A program made the translations under genes and the position numbers. 64,000 nucleotides of DNA, taken from NCBI GenBank assembly GCA_009780435.1, contig WRAB01000003.1, forward strand, positions 62,001 through 126,000, written 5' to 3'. A model generated the notes under the pieces. That model saw only the letters and a program-made list of their open reading frames with translations. It searched no databases and was not told the origin of the DNA. This DNA comes from Oscillospiraceae bacterium. GTDB lineage: Bacteria > Bacillota > Clostridia > Oscillospirales > Oscillospiraceae. Positions within the stretch are counted from its first letter, which is position 1. The number at the start of each line of letters is the position of its first letter. This document shows positions 54,185 through 64,000 of the stretch, piece after piece.

Positions 54185-55024
54185 ATGTTACACTGGATGA
54201 AGCGGATCGGATGGATTACATGCGGGGTCGCGATTATCGCCGTTTGCGTCAATCTATTCTTAGGCCCCCACACAATCGCCGCCGGAGGAATCACCGGACT
54301 TGCGATTATTTTAGAACGCCTGTTCACGGTTGACCGCTCGATCATTGTGCTCGCCTCCAACGCTCTCATCCTCGTCTGCACCTTTCTTTTTCTTGGAAAA
54401 GAAGTGTTTTTCAATACCGTGATCGGTGCAACGCTCTTGCCGGTGTTCCTCCGCATCACGCCGCAGCACATGCTTCTCACAGATACCATGCTCTCTATGG
54501 TCGCCGGGAGCATTCTCTTTGGCATTGCCGTTTCCATTTTATACGCAAATCACGCTTCCAGCGGCGGAACAGCAGTCCCGCCGCTTATTTTTAAGAAATA
54601 TTTTAACCTCAATACCTCAATTGGACTATTTCTCTCTGATGGCGCCGTGGTGCTACTCAGCCTGATTGTGTTTAGCCTCGACTCGTTCTTCTATGCGATT
54701 TTCTCCATTCTCATTACAGCTATCACAATGAGCTATATTGAGTCCGGCATGAACAAGAAGAAGATGGTCTATATTATCAGCAATGAACACCAGTCTATCA
54801 AACAGGATATTCTCACCAAAATCGGCCGGGGTGTGACCCTCGTCCCCATCATCGGCGCATATGGGCGCAGGGAAACACATATGCTCATGGTCACGCTAGA
54901 GTCGAGAGAGTATCAAACTCTGCTCACAATTGTGGATGAATATGACAAAGAGGCTTTTATGATTACGGATACCGTATCAGACGTCCATGGCCGCGGTTTC
55001 ACTTACGAATCTGGGAGCGTGTAA
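54185..55024 (+). CDS. YitT family membrane protein
   Basis: The 279-residue protein has five to six N-terminal helices (DUF161), with GPHTIAAGGITGLAIIL and ANHASSGGTAVPPLIF, and a cytoplasmic C-terminal DUF2179 domain (about 195-279, ending FTYESGSV). YitT proteins are common in Firmicutes; the role is unknown, possibly a transporter. No clear ribosome site precedes the ATG at 54185; an ATG at 54197 is an alternative. Confidence 0.88.
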   Translation: MLHWMKRIGWITCGVAIIAVCVNLFLGPHTIAAGGITGLAIILERLFTVDRSIIVLASNALILVCTFLFLGKEVFFNTVIGATLLPVFLRITPQHMLLTDTMLSMVAGSILFGIAVSILYANHASSGGTAVPPLIFKKYFNLNTSIGLFLSDGAVVLLSLIVFSLDSFFYAIFSILITAITMSYIESGMNKKKMVYIISNEHQSIKQDILTKIGRGVTLVPIIGAYGRRETHMLMVTLESREYQTLLTIVDEYDKEAFMITDTVSDVHGRGFTYESGSV

Positions 55025-55092
55025 GGTTGGTTGAACTGTGTGGGGATGAATAGTCTCTATTTTTTCTACACATGCTAAGTAAGGGTGATATC

Positions 55093-55260
55093 ATGGACAA
55101 AAGCAAATCTGATAAGAGCAACAAAGCAAACATGCAAACGCAAATTAAAACACAAAATGTCGATACGGGCCTGTCTGTTTTTAAAACGGATGACATTCGC
55201 CCTTATGAGCAAAAGAATATGCCGCAAGGCACTTTTAACAAAAAGAGAGGCGGCAAATAA
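55093..55260 (+). CDS. 55-residue hydrophilic protein, unknown
   Basis: The product starts MDKSKSDKSNKANMQTQ and ends NKKRGGK; it is rich in Lys, Asn, Gln and has no hydrophobic core. AAGGGTGA precedes the ATG at 55093. It resembles small acid-soluble or intrinsically disordered spore proteins in composition only. A terminator follows 31 bases later. Confidence 0.5.
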   Translation: MDKSKSDKSNKANMQTQIKTQNVDTGLSVFKTDDIRPYEQKNMPQGTFNKKRGGK

Positions 55261-55291
55261 TCCTTTTTCCACCTTGACATTGCTAAAGTCG

Positions 55292-55331
55292 AAATGGGCC
55301 GCACGCTCCTATCTTGGAGAGCGGCCCATTT
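55292..55331. terminator. terminator between small genes
   Basis: AAATGGGCCGC / GCGGCCCATTT outer stem with an inner CTCC/GGAG pair; A/T-rich flanks on both sides fit two convergent genes. Confidence 0.78.
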
Positions 55332-55349
55332 TCACATTGTTTTAGGGTG

Positions 55350-55595
55350 CTACGATCTTCCCCAATGAGACAAAATTGACTTGTCGGCGGCAACTTTATT
55401 TACAATCTCAGAGCCGGAATGACAGGTATCAAAGGTCCCGTTGCCGATCTCGGTTATCACGGCGTTTAATAAGTTTTCATAATACCCTTCCGGGGTTATT
55501 TCAGTGGTTGTTTTATGAAAATGCTGTTGTGACGCCGCCGATGCGATATTGGCATATTCCTCTTTCACTTGTGCGATTAATTCTTCTCGCTTCAT
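55350..55595 (-). CDS. 81-residue hypothetical protein
   Basis: The sequence starts MKREELIAQVKEEYANIA and is mostly helical, with no membrane segment or recognised domain. AAGGAGTAGCGC precedes the ATG. It is the second minus-strand gene after the 49-residue ORF 51 bases upstream, and probably shares its transcript. Confidence 0.6.
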   Translation of the reverse strand: MKREELIAQVKEEYANIASAASQQHFHKTTTEITPEGYYENLLNAVITEIGNGTFDTCHSGSEIVNKVAADKSILSHWGRS

Positions 55596-55646
55596 GCGCT
55601 ACTCCTTATCCATATGAAATTTACTTGCCGGCAAGTGATAAAACAA

Positions 55647-55796
55647 TCACCTATCGCTCCCCGGTTTATGCCGGTTGCCTGATTGCTTCTTGTTGTTCCG
55701 CCCTTCGCCGTCCGGGGCGCTTTGAGCCATTGTCGTTTTACTATCCGCTTTTTCTTTTCGGATGCGTTTCGGGTCTAGTTGACTGTCTTTCGGCAT
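55647..55796 (-). CDS. 49-residue basic hydrophilic protein
   Basis: A very small ORF starting MPKDSQLDPKRIRKEKAD and ending HKPGSDR, rich in Lys, Arg, Asn and Gly. Its ribosome site AGGAGG is perfect and 6 bases before the ATG, which is the main support. The composition is like small spore-core proteins; no function is recognised. Confidence 0.55.
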   Translation of the reverse strand: MPKDSQLDPKRIRKEKADSKTTMAQSAPDGEGRNNKKQSGNRHKPGSDR

Positions 55797-55893
55797 AAGA
55801 GGCCTCCTGAATGAATTTTCTATGTATTAGTATGACACGAAAAGATCGGGTAAATACTATATTTTTAGTTTCACGAATCATAGGAGGATGAAC

Positions 55894-56043
55894 ATGGCAA
55901 AAGCAGGTATGCGTCGCCCGGATCCTAAGGATCCACATGGCACAGAAAGCAATAAAAAGCAGCGCTTCCCTAAAAATGATGCGCCCCCTGTGCCAGAGCT
56001 GCATGGAAAAGTCAAATCTGGCAAAAAAGCAGCAAAACCGTAA
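55894..56043 (+). CDS. 49-residue Pro/Lys-rich protein
   Basis: This ORF starts MAKAGMRRPDPKDPHGTESN and ends GKKAAKP. AGGAGG lies 7 bases before the ATG, and a strong terminator starts 11 bases after the stop, so it has a complete gene layout. Hydrophilic and probably unstructured. It is divergent from the other 49-residue ORF. Confidence 0.6.
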   Translation: MAKAGMRRPDPKDPHGTESNKKQRFPKNDAPPVPELHGKVKSGKKAAKP

Positions 56044-56053
56044 AAAATTATAG

Positions 56054-56090
56054 GCAAGGGGGCATAAACGTAAGTTTTATGCCCCCTTGC
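56054..56090. terminator. bidirectional terminator
   Basis: GCAAGGGGGCATAAA / TTTATGCCCCCTTGC, 15-bp perfect stem, loop 7. It touches the stop codon of the Ig-domain gene on the other strand. Confidence 0.9.
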
Positions 56091-57418
56091 TAGTGAATCA
56101 CACCGTTATAATAGAGGTTTGTGAGTTCCAGGGTATCTTGCCAATAGCCTCTATGACCACCGGCCCAGTTTGCCGGCAGAATCACAAAAACATGTGTAAC
56201 ATCCCGCGATGAAAAAGAGATATCTGCATAATAGAACTCATCTTGCGAGTTCACCTGAACGGTTCCGACGTTACGCCATCCAATCCCGTCGGCCCGCACA
56301 AATACTCTCCAGTCCCTCCCGAGATTAGCGCTTCCCAGGTCGGTGCTTCCGCCCGTTAGCGAATCCACCCTATATCTGATTCTAAATCCGGTACAATTCG
56401 GCACAGGATTAGTAAATTCCCAAGGCGCACCACTCCATGTGCCTTCATTTGTCGTGAGCAAACGCCTTGAATGCTCACCCCATCTCAATCTGTACGAATT
56501 GTGCACATGAACTCTTACCCTCGTACTTACTCCGCCCGCCGTTATGTGTACCGTGTGATTTCCGCGTATCGCGTGGCAACAATACGGCGGCGCCGTAATT
56601 AGGCCCGTAGAGGATATATGGAGTCCGGGTGAACTATATGTTATCTCCACATCAGCATCAGCCGGATATATGCGCACATTGAGTTGATGTGTTTCGCCGA
56701 GTTCAAGGTGAACCGTGTCTAAATCGACGTCCACCCGCTCTGCGGCAATCCTTACGTGGAAGCGGTAAGTTTGTAATATGTAATCCCCTTGGCTGACCGT
56801 GATCGTCGCATCCCCTCTTCCGATTGCTGTGATCGTCCCGTCATCGGGCGAAATAGATGCAATGTCATTATCGCTGCTACTGAACTCTAACCGTTGTGCA
56901 AGCGCATGTCGCATGGAGTCGTCATCGCCGTCAAATGCATAGTCAAGCAGGCCTGTAGGTTGCAGGAACTCAAATATATTATCAGTTCTGCCACGCCAGA
57001 GTTGGGTGCTGTCTTGTATATCCTGCCAACGCAGCGAATGCCATGTCTCATAATGACTGTTATCGGTAAAACCGGAACGCAATGATATGGTTGTCATACC
57101 AGGCTCTGTTGCAATCATACTCCAAGCATCTGTTTCAAGCTGCGAAAAAGAAAAAATATTGTCGTCCAAAGCGTGTAGATATAGATAATCTTGATTAAAA
57201 ATGGGCGGATTCCCCACCACCGAAAGTTGCTCTCTTTCTCCCCCGACAAATAAAATATTGCTGTAATGGTTGCCGGCATAGGAAAACCATTCATAATATC
57301 TGTTGTTCATGTAAAATACGATGCCGGCTGCAATTACAAGAAGCGAAGTAAGCGCTGCGACTATAATCCGCACTTTTCTTGTTTGCATGAATTTCTTCTT
57401 TCGTGCCACTTCCCCCAT
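56090..57418 (-). CDS. membrane-anchored protein with bacterial Ig-like domain
   Basis: The 442-residue protein has a basic N-terminus, one membrane helix (about 18-40) and a large outside part. Residues about 185-230 and 235-310 look like Big-2-type Ig folds (SPDDGTITAIGRGDATITVS; ISSTGLITAP). The C-terminal 130 residues are beta-rich with WSGAPWEF and NWAGGHRGYW and could bind carbohydrate; that is a guess. GGGAGG precedes the ATG. The gene is AT-richer than ligA next door. Confidence 0.75.
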   Translation of the reverse strand: MGEVARKKKFMQTRKVRIIVAALTSLLVIAAGIVFYMNNRYYEWFSYAGNHYSNILFVGGEREQLSVVGNPPIFNQDYLYLHALDDNIFSFSQLETDAWSMIATEPGMTTISLRSGFTDNSHYETWHSLRWQDIQDSTQLWRGRTDNIFEFLQPTGLLDYAFDGDDDSMRHALAQRLEFSSSDNDIASISPDDGTITAIGRGDATITVSQGDYILQTYRFHVRIAAERVDVDLDTVHLELGETHQLNVRIYPADADVEITYSSPGLHISSTGLITAPPYCCHAIRGNHTVHITAGGVSTRVRVHVHNSYRLRWGEHSRRLLTTNEGTWSGAPWEFTNPVPNCTGFRIRYRVDSLTGGSTDLGSANLGRDWRVFVRADGIGWRNVGTVQVNSQDEFYYADISFSSRDVTHVFVILPANWAGGHRGYWQDTLELTNLYYNGVIH

Positions 57419-57523
57419 CTTTTAAAGTCCTCCCTCTCTCATGAACTAGAGCAATATTCGCAATATAGTGACTCAAACCGTTCCGCCTTTATTTCTTTTA
57501 TATTATCATATTGTTTGCGATAA

Positions 57524-59629
<2,106 letters not shown>

Positions 59630-59636
59630 AAAGATA

Positions 59637-59665
59637 TTGACAATCACGCCAGATAGTGCTATGAT
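59637..59665 (+). promoter_or_regulatory. tRNA-Gly promoter
   Basis: TTGACA (59637-59642) and TATGAT (59660-59665), spacer 17, beginning 8 bases after the ligA stop. Confidence 0.82.
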
Positions 59666-59723
59666 TTCTTGGCTGACTTGGGGATTGGTCGCTTAATACC
59701 GCCCCAGGTCGGCCCCACCGCAA

Positions 59724-59796
<73 letters not shown>

Positions 59797-59797
<1 letters not shown>

Positions 59798-59832
59798 AAT
59801 TTCCAACAGGACAAATCCTGTTGGAAATTTTT
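59797..59832 (+). terminator. tRNA-Gly terminator
   Basis: AAATTTCCAACAGGA / TCCTGTTGGAAATTT, 15-bp perfect stem with loop CAAA, starting on the last base of the tRNA. Confidence 0.88.
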
Positions 59833-59878
59833 ATCTATACGAACGGCGGACACGGCCAATACGAACGAGGGAGACCCT

Positions 59879-61033
59879 ATGAAAAAAGAAAGAGACAAAG
59901 AAACAAGGCGCAGCACGGCACTGCTCCATGTGTTTGCAGCAGTGTTTGGCTGTTGCATTCTCTTGGTGGTGTCTGCGGTATCGGAGTGGAAGCTCCCGGT
60001 AATAGGTAGCGTGGAGCGATTTCTCCCCCATTTTGTCGGCGTCGGCATAGTTGCTCTGGGCGGCATGATTGTCGGCGTCGCCATCTGGCTTCGTGCGTTC
60101 TCTGTCCGCAGGGCGCGCGTGTTTGTAAAGAGCCTAGAGCGTAACCTAGAGCACAGCACAGAGATTACCATGGGCAAAGTGGATTTTGAGAACGAGCAGG
60201 GCGAAATCATCACAGTGCGCGTGGTGCGCAGCAACTATGACTTGTTTGCAGAAGGGGACGTCGGCATCCTCCACTATGAAACCAACAAAGAGCAATTCTT
60301 TAGGGACGAAGCATTCTTTAAAAAATTTGAGCGCGAGGGACGAAGCGCTATCTTTGCACGAGTGAGAGATAAGCACTGCAAAACCTGCGGCGCACCTGTC
60401 CAGATAGATAAGTTCCGTGCTGAAATCATCTGCCAATTTTGCGGCGACCATTTGGGCGGCACAAGCGACGAGTCAACTGCAAAACCTACAAAAAACAACG
60501 CCGCTATGAAATTTGGATTTTTTCTTGGCACTCTGTTTTTCCCGGTGTCCATCATCTGTGTTATTACATGGATCGTCATGCTGATTAGAGGTGCAGAGAA
60601 CACGCGCACATTCCTCCTCGGCGGCGTAATTGCGTTCGCTATCGCGCTGTTCGGCATTGTTCTAAACTATAAAGCCATGCCGACCTTAAAGGCGCGCGCA
60701 CTTGTCAATGACCGCAAAGGGCTTGACAAAGGAAACGGCGTGATCTCCTTTGAACTCGCCTGCGGCAGACTTCTCGTGTTTGATGATGTGAGTGAGAGTG
60801 TGTATCGCACCATCTCAAAAGGCGATCTCGGGGTATTGCATTACAGGTTTGATGCCAGCGGCATCTGTTTTTTCAAGAAATTCGAGCGGGAAGGTAAATT
60901 TCTTACTCGCACTACCGTGACGGACGAACGCTGTCAAACCTGCGGTGCGCATATCCAGGTAGATAAATTCAGCAGCACAACTGTCTGCAACTACTGCGGC
61001 AACGAGCAGGAGCGCACTGAGAGAATCCTGTGA
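59879..61033 (+). CDS. membrane protein with two repeated zinc-ribbon modules
   Basis: A 384-residue protein built from two similar halves. Each has a pair of membrane helices (about 13-65 and 215-265), a beta-rich domain with a GDxGxLHY motif, then FFKKFEREG, then a four-Cys zinc ribbon (HCKTCGAPVQIDKF...CQFCG near 167; RCQTCGAHIQVDKF...CNYCG near 353). The beta part resembles DUF2500-like domains. The frame is open through the tRNA upstream, but ATG at 59879 after GAGGGAGA is the start. The function is unknown; the duplication is plain in the sequence. Confidence 0.82.
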   Translation: MKKERDKETRRSTALLHVFAAVFGCCILLVVSAVSEWKLPVIGSVERFLPHFVGVGIVALGGMIVGVAIWLRAFSVRRARVFVKSLERNLEHSTEITMGKVDFENEQGEIITVRVVRSNYDLFAEGDVGILHYETNKEQFFRDEAFFKKFEREGRSAIFARVRDKHCKTCGAPVQIDKFRAEIICQFCGDHLGGTSDESTAKPTKNNAAMKFGFFLGTLFFPVSIICVITWIVMLIRGAENTRTFLLGGVIAFAIALFGIVLNYKAMPTLKARALVNDRKGLDKGNGVISFELACGRLLVFDDVSESVYRTISKGDLGVLHYRFDASGICFFKKFEREGKFLTRTTVTDERCQTCGAHIQVDKFSSTTVCNYCGNEQERTERIL

Positions 61034-61071
61034 CAACACTCGTGCCAATCAGATAATTTGGGAGAATGCAT

Positions 61072-61620
61072 ATGCAGTGGCTCTACGAACACACACCCGA
61101 CAACTCTGCACGCTACATATTAGGCACTGTCGGGGAACGTCCCCTAATCTGCTTTGGTGTTAATCCGAGCACAGCAGAACCGAACAATTTGGACCCCACC
61201 GTGAATTTAGTGCGACTACAGGCTGAGGTGCGGGAATATGACAGCTTTGTGATGTTCAATGTCTACCCGCAACGGGCCACGAATCCGAATGATCTACACA
61301 ACGTACACTGCCCTGCCTTACAAATGGAAAATGAGCGCCAAATCGCCGCACTGATTGACGGTAAGGCGCACACGCTTTGGGCGGCCTGGGGTGGGTTGAT
61401 TGCTAAACGGCCGTATCTCATCCCTCTGGTGCAGCGCATTATCGCGTTGCCGGAACTTCAAAACTGCCGATGGGTATCACGGGGCAAGCCGACCAAAGAC
61501 GGACATCCCCACCATCCGCTATATGTACGAAAAGAGGCCCCGTTTGAAGCGTTTGATGTAGGGCTGTACGATTCCAAACATTTCATAAATTTTTCCGAGA
61601 AATTCCTCCAAGACAATTGA
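61072..61620 (+). CDS. DUF1643 family protein
   Basis: The 182-residue protein shows the DUF1643 pattern: YILGTVGERPLICFGVNPSTA, FVMFNVYPQRATNP and late SRGKPTKDGHPHHPLYV. The family is widespread, of unknown function, sometimes near mobile or defence genes. ATG at 61072 is preferred because GGGAGA is then 6-7 bases upstream; an ATG 6 bases earlier is too close. Confidence 0.88.
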   Translation: MQWLYEHTPDNSARYILGTVGERPLICFGVNPSTAEPNNLDPTVNLVRLQAEVREYDSFVMFNVYPQRATNPNDLHNVHCPALQMENERQIAALIDGKAHTLWAAWGGLIAKRPYLIPLVQRIIALPELQNCRWVSRGKPTKDGHPHHPLYVRKEAPFEAFDVGLYDSKHFINFSEKFLQDN

Positions 61621-61676
61621 AAATTAGACAAAGTCGAGTTACAATAGAGCGAGATCGCAAATGAGAGGAGGCCGAT

Positions 61677-62537
61677 GTGTTCGTTACCGTTGACACAAAG
61701 CTGGTTCCCCTGCTGGGAAATCCCCTAGCCCACTCTTTTTCTTCCAGGATGCAAAATGCGGCCTACGCCGCCATGGGCTTTGACGGGTTTTACTTTCCAA
61801 TCGAAGTCCCCAACGAGCATCTGGGGGAGATTGTCTCTGCCCTGCGGCGGATGAACGTGGCGGGCTTCGCCATCACCGCCCCCGCTAAAGTAGAGATTCT
61901 CCAATACCTGGACACATTAGACCCCCTGGCCGCCCAAATGGGCGCCTGTAACACAGTTGTCAACACAAACGGTCTACTCAAAGGCTACAACACTGATGGG
62001 GCGGGCGTGATTGCAAGCTTGCTCCAAAACCAGGTGGACATCTCATCTTCCGTCTTTTTTGCCTTTGGAGCCGGTGGCTCTGCAAAGGCCGCTTGCTATG
62101 CCTTAGCGGCCAAGGGCGCTAAAACCCTCATCATCGCCTCCCGCTCTGATTCCTCTTCCCATTTAGCGGCAGAACTCAATGCCACCTACGGCCCCATCGC
62201 CGTCCCCTGCCGGGTATCGGATGAAAATACTCTGGAAGACATGATACGATCTTCTGACGTGCTCTTAAATTTCTCCGGGGTGGGCATGGCCCCCAACGGC
62301 CACGAGACCTGGATTGACAAGTCCCTCCTGACCCACCGACCCACCTGCTTTGATGCGACTTACAATCCCCCAAAGACCCAATTCCTCTTAGATGCAGAGA
62401 ACATGGGCTGTCAGATCATCAACGGCACAGGGATGCTGATCCACCAAGGTGCGCTGCAAATTGAGCTCTGGACGGGACGTCCAGCCCCCTATGCGGTCAT
62501 GGAAGCGGCAATCAACGATATTTTATCTGAACATTAG
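61677..62537 (+). CDS. aroE: shikimate dehydrogenase
   Basis: AroE (286 residues) reduces dehydroshikimate with NADPH in aromatic synthesis. The N-terminal substrate site is LGNPLAHSFSSRMQNAAY, the Rossmann loop is FGAGGSAKAACYAL near 130, and GYNTDGAG holds the catalytic Asp. The usual NVTxPHK motif reads AITAPAK: the catalytic Lys is kept but the preceding residues differ. The start is GTG after AGGAGG. It could act on a related substrate such as quinate, but shikimate is most likely. Confidence 0.88.
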   Translation: MFVTVDTKLVPLLGNPLAHSFSSRMQNAAYAAMGFDGFYFPIEVPNEHLGEIVSALRRMNVAGFAITAPAKVEILQYLDTLDPLAAQMGACNTVVNTNGLLKGYNTDGAGVIASLLQNQVDISSSVFFAFGAGGSAKAACYALAAKGAKTLIIASRSDSSSHLAAELNATYGPIAVPCRVSDENTLEDMIRSSDVLLNFSGVGMAPNGHETWIDKSLLTHRPTCFDATYNPPKTQFLLDAENMGCQIINGTGMLIHQGALQIELWTGRPAPYAVMEAAINDILSEH

Positions 62538-62538
62538 A

Positions 62539-62655
62539 GTTGTTCTCCGTGTTTTCCCCTGCCGTAGGTGTGGAAAATACAGGCCCAATAAATTCAGCGT
62601 TGTTTTCTGTGTCTCCCCCGCCCTGCGGGGGAGACACAGGCCCAATAAATTCGAG
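62539..62655 (+). repeat. dispersed hairpin element, two tandem copies before glmS
   Basis: Two copies about 60 bases apart share GTTGTT(C/T)T(C/T)(C/T)GTGT at the left and CAGGCCCAATAAATTC at the right. Copy 2 has a perfect 15-bp stem CTGTGTCTCCCCCGC / GCGGGGGAGACACAG (62607-62639). Copy 1 (62549-62580) is decayed. They end 9 bases before the glmS start region and belong to the same family as the hairpins at 21.4 and 32.3 kb. Confidence 0.75.
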
Positions 62656-62663
62656 GTGAATAC

Positions 62664-63074
62664 ATGGATAAGAAAAAATTGGTTCTCGGTGTCATCGGCG
62701 CCGACGTCCACGCCGTGGGCAACAAGATATTGTCCCACGCCTTTGACTTGGCCGGATTTGACGTGACAAACCTGGGGGTCATGGTCTCCCAGGAGGAATA
62801 CCTTGAAGCCGCCCTGGAAGTCGCCGCCGACGCCATTATCGTCTCCTCTCTCTACGGCCACGGTGAGCTGGACTGCCGCGGGCTCCGAGAGAAGTGCGAC
62901 GAGGCGGGTCTGGAGGGCATTTTGCTCTATGTGGGCGGCAATATTGTGGTGGGCAAACAGCCCTTTGAAGAGGTGGAAAAACGCTTCCTCGACATGGGGT
63001 TTGACCGCGTATTTCCCCCCGGCACCACCCCGGACACCGCCATTGAGGCCCTGCGACAGGACTTTCCTCTCTAA
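62664..63074 (+). CDS. glmS: glutamate mutase sigma subunit (B12-binding)
   Basis: The 136-residue subunit binds adenosylcobalamin. [14 protein letters not shown] contains the DxHxxG motif whose His replaces the lower B12 ligand, and [11 protein letters not shown] and YVGGNIVVG complete the site. With GlmE it converts L-glutamate to threo-3-methylaspartate, the first step of the clostridial glutamate fermentation route. The start ATG is preceded by GAGGTG. glmE begins 61 bases downstream; the usual middle gene glmL is absent. Confidence 0.95.
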   Translation: MDKKKLVLGVIGADVHAVGNKILSHAFDLAGFDVTNLGVMVSQEEYLEAALEVAADAIIVSSLYGHGELDCRGLREKCDEAGLEGILLYVGGNIVVGKQPFEEVEKRFLDMGFDRVFPPGTTPDTAIEALRQDFPL

Positions 63075-63135
63075 ACTTTGATCAGAGCTCGCCTAAAACG
63101 CCCTGATAATTGATAAAAAAGGAGCGCAAAAAATC

Positions 63136-64000
63136 ATGGAACTGATAAACAAAAAACTTTCGGACAATGATTTTTACAGCCAGCGCGAAGAAATCCTGGG
63201 CCAATGGCCCACGGGCAAAGATGTGAGTCTGGAGGCGGGGATCGCCTACCACAGCACCTTACCGGAGCACAAATGTTTCTCCAAAAAACTCTTGGCCGCC
63301 AAGGCCGCCGGAATCACGCTCGCCCAGCCACGGGCCGGCGTGGCGCTGATTCCCGATCATATCAAACTGCTCACCTATCTCCAAGATCAGGGTGAGGCGG
63401 ATCTCCTGCCCACCACCATTGACAGCTACACCCGGCAAAACCGCTTTGAGCGAGCCCAAAACGGGATTGAAGAGTCCATCCGCAGCGGGAAGAGTATGCT
63501 CAACGGCTTCCCCGCCGTCAACCACGGCATATCCGGCTGCCGCCAGATCATCGATTCTCTGGACACCCCGGTTCAGATCCGCCACGGCACACCGGACGCC
63601 CGGCTCCTGACGGAGATCGCCTACACCGGCGGATTCTCCAGCAATGAGGGCGGCGGCATCTCCTACAATATTCCCTACGCCAAAAATGTGGACTTGGAGA
63701 CCACCATCCGCCACTGGCAGTACGTAGATCGCCTGACGGGCATGTACGAGGAGGCCGGGATCGCCATCAATAGAGAGCCCTTCGGGCCCCTGACCGGCAC
63801 TCTGGTCCCCCCCAGCATCTCCCACGCCGTGGCCATTATCGAGAGCCTTTTAGCGGCGGAGCAGGGCGTGAAAAATATCACCGTGGGCTACGGCCAGTGC
63901 GGCAATTTGCTCCAAGATGTGGCCGCCATCCAGACCCTGCAGACCCTCACAGAGGAGTATCTGGCCGCCGCCGGTCATGATGACGTGGCGGTGACCACTG
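63136..64000 (+). CDS. glmE: glutamate mutase epsilon subunit, N-terminal part
   Basis: The open frame runs off the window after 288 codons; the full protein is normally about 480 residues. The translation has the GlmE core: [36 protein letters not shown], and [10 protein letters not shown]. This subunit carries the glutamate-binding TIM barrel. AAAAAAGGAGCGC precedes the ATG. It forms one transcription unit with glmS. Confidence 0.95.
   Translation, partial: MELINKKLSDNDFYSQREEILGQWPTGKDVSLEAGIAYHSTLPEHKCFSKKLLAAKAAGITLAQPRAGVALIPDHIKLLTYLQDQGEADLLPTTIDSYTRQNRFERAQNGIEESIRSGKSMLNGFPAVNHGISGCRQIIDSLDTPVQIRHGTPDARLLTEIAYTGGFSSNEGGGISYNIPYAKNVDLETTIRHWQYVDRLTGMYEEAGIAINREPFGPLTGTLVPPSISHAVAIIESLLAAEQGVKNITVGYGQCGNLLQDVAAIQTLQTLTEEYLAAAGHDDVAVTT

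Overview
The window looks like chromosomal DNA of an anaerobic, spore-forming Firmicute of class Clostridia, probably near the Oscillospirales/Ruminococcaceae. The evidence is spoIIGA-sigE (the pro-sigma-E pair found only in endospore formers), a YlxM-Ffh-S16-KhpA-RimM-TrmD operon, AGGAGG-type ribosome binding sites, lipobox lipoproteins, glutamate mutase genes and a membrane pyrophosphatase. The core is GC-rich. A few AT-richer genes (PIN-domain protein, SHOCT protein, cytidine deaminase-like protein, Ig-domain protein, a broken serine protease) look like accessory insertions. No CRISPR array, rRNA, prophage or intact transposase was seen.

Layout. 1-6.5 kb: end of dapA and dapB (lysine/peptidoglycan precursor), a coiled-coil protein, then on the minus strand folD, lgt and a pair of M16 peptidases. 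6.5-14 kb: one giant minus-strand gene for a cyclic beta-glucan synthase-like protein (GT84 + GH94). 14-15.7 kb: a membrane-anchored trypsin-like protease split by a frameshift exactly before its catalytic serine. 16-20.3 kb: the SRP/ribosome-maturation operon, ending in a TrmD with an extra GNAT-like domain. 20.4-23.2 kb: an ABC importer of the TrpXYZ type. 23.2-30.5 kb: two tiny coupled ORFs, gltX, PIN protein, nth, glyA, rarA, a DUF951 protein and a deaminase. 30.6-33.7 kb: spoIIGA, sigE and a COG2403 P-loop protein. 33.8-38.2 kb: SHOCT protein, hppA and ald.

38.2-47.8 kb starts with tRNA-Leu(GAG) and continues as a sugar-acid island. KDG kinase, KDPG aldolase and an iron alcohol dehydrogenase lie on the minus strand. 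They are divergent from a UPF0303 protein, a YhcH-family protein, a GntR/LacI hybrid regulator, a DctPQM TRAP transporter and a HIT hydrolase. Together they suggest uptake of a uronate or aldonate and breakdown through 2-keto-3-deoxygluconate to pyruvate and glyceraldehyde 3-phosphate. 47.9-55 kb: ruvX, a VTT membrane protein, murD, two overlapping M42 aminopeptidases, a COG4100 PLP enzyme and a YitT protein. 55-57.4 kb: four very small hydrophilic ORFs and an Ig-domain membrane protein. 57.6-64 kb: ligA, tRNA-Gly(TCC), a duplicated zinc-ribbon membrane protein, a DUF1643 protein, aroE, and glutamate mutase glmS followed directly by glmE (cut by the window end).

The most unusual non-coding structure is a dispersed palindrome of the type GTGTTTTCCCCCGCC...GGGGAAAACAC. 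It occurs about 25-35 nt upstream of three plus-strand start codons (ABC permease, COG2403 protein, glmS), with two tandem copies in front of glmS. There is also a second repeat family present as a 44-bp short form (47.8 kb) and a 180-bp form containing a cluster of hairpins (49.2 kb). Nearly every convergent gene end carries a strong stem-loop terminator.
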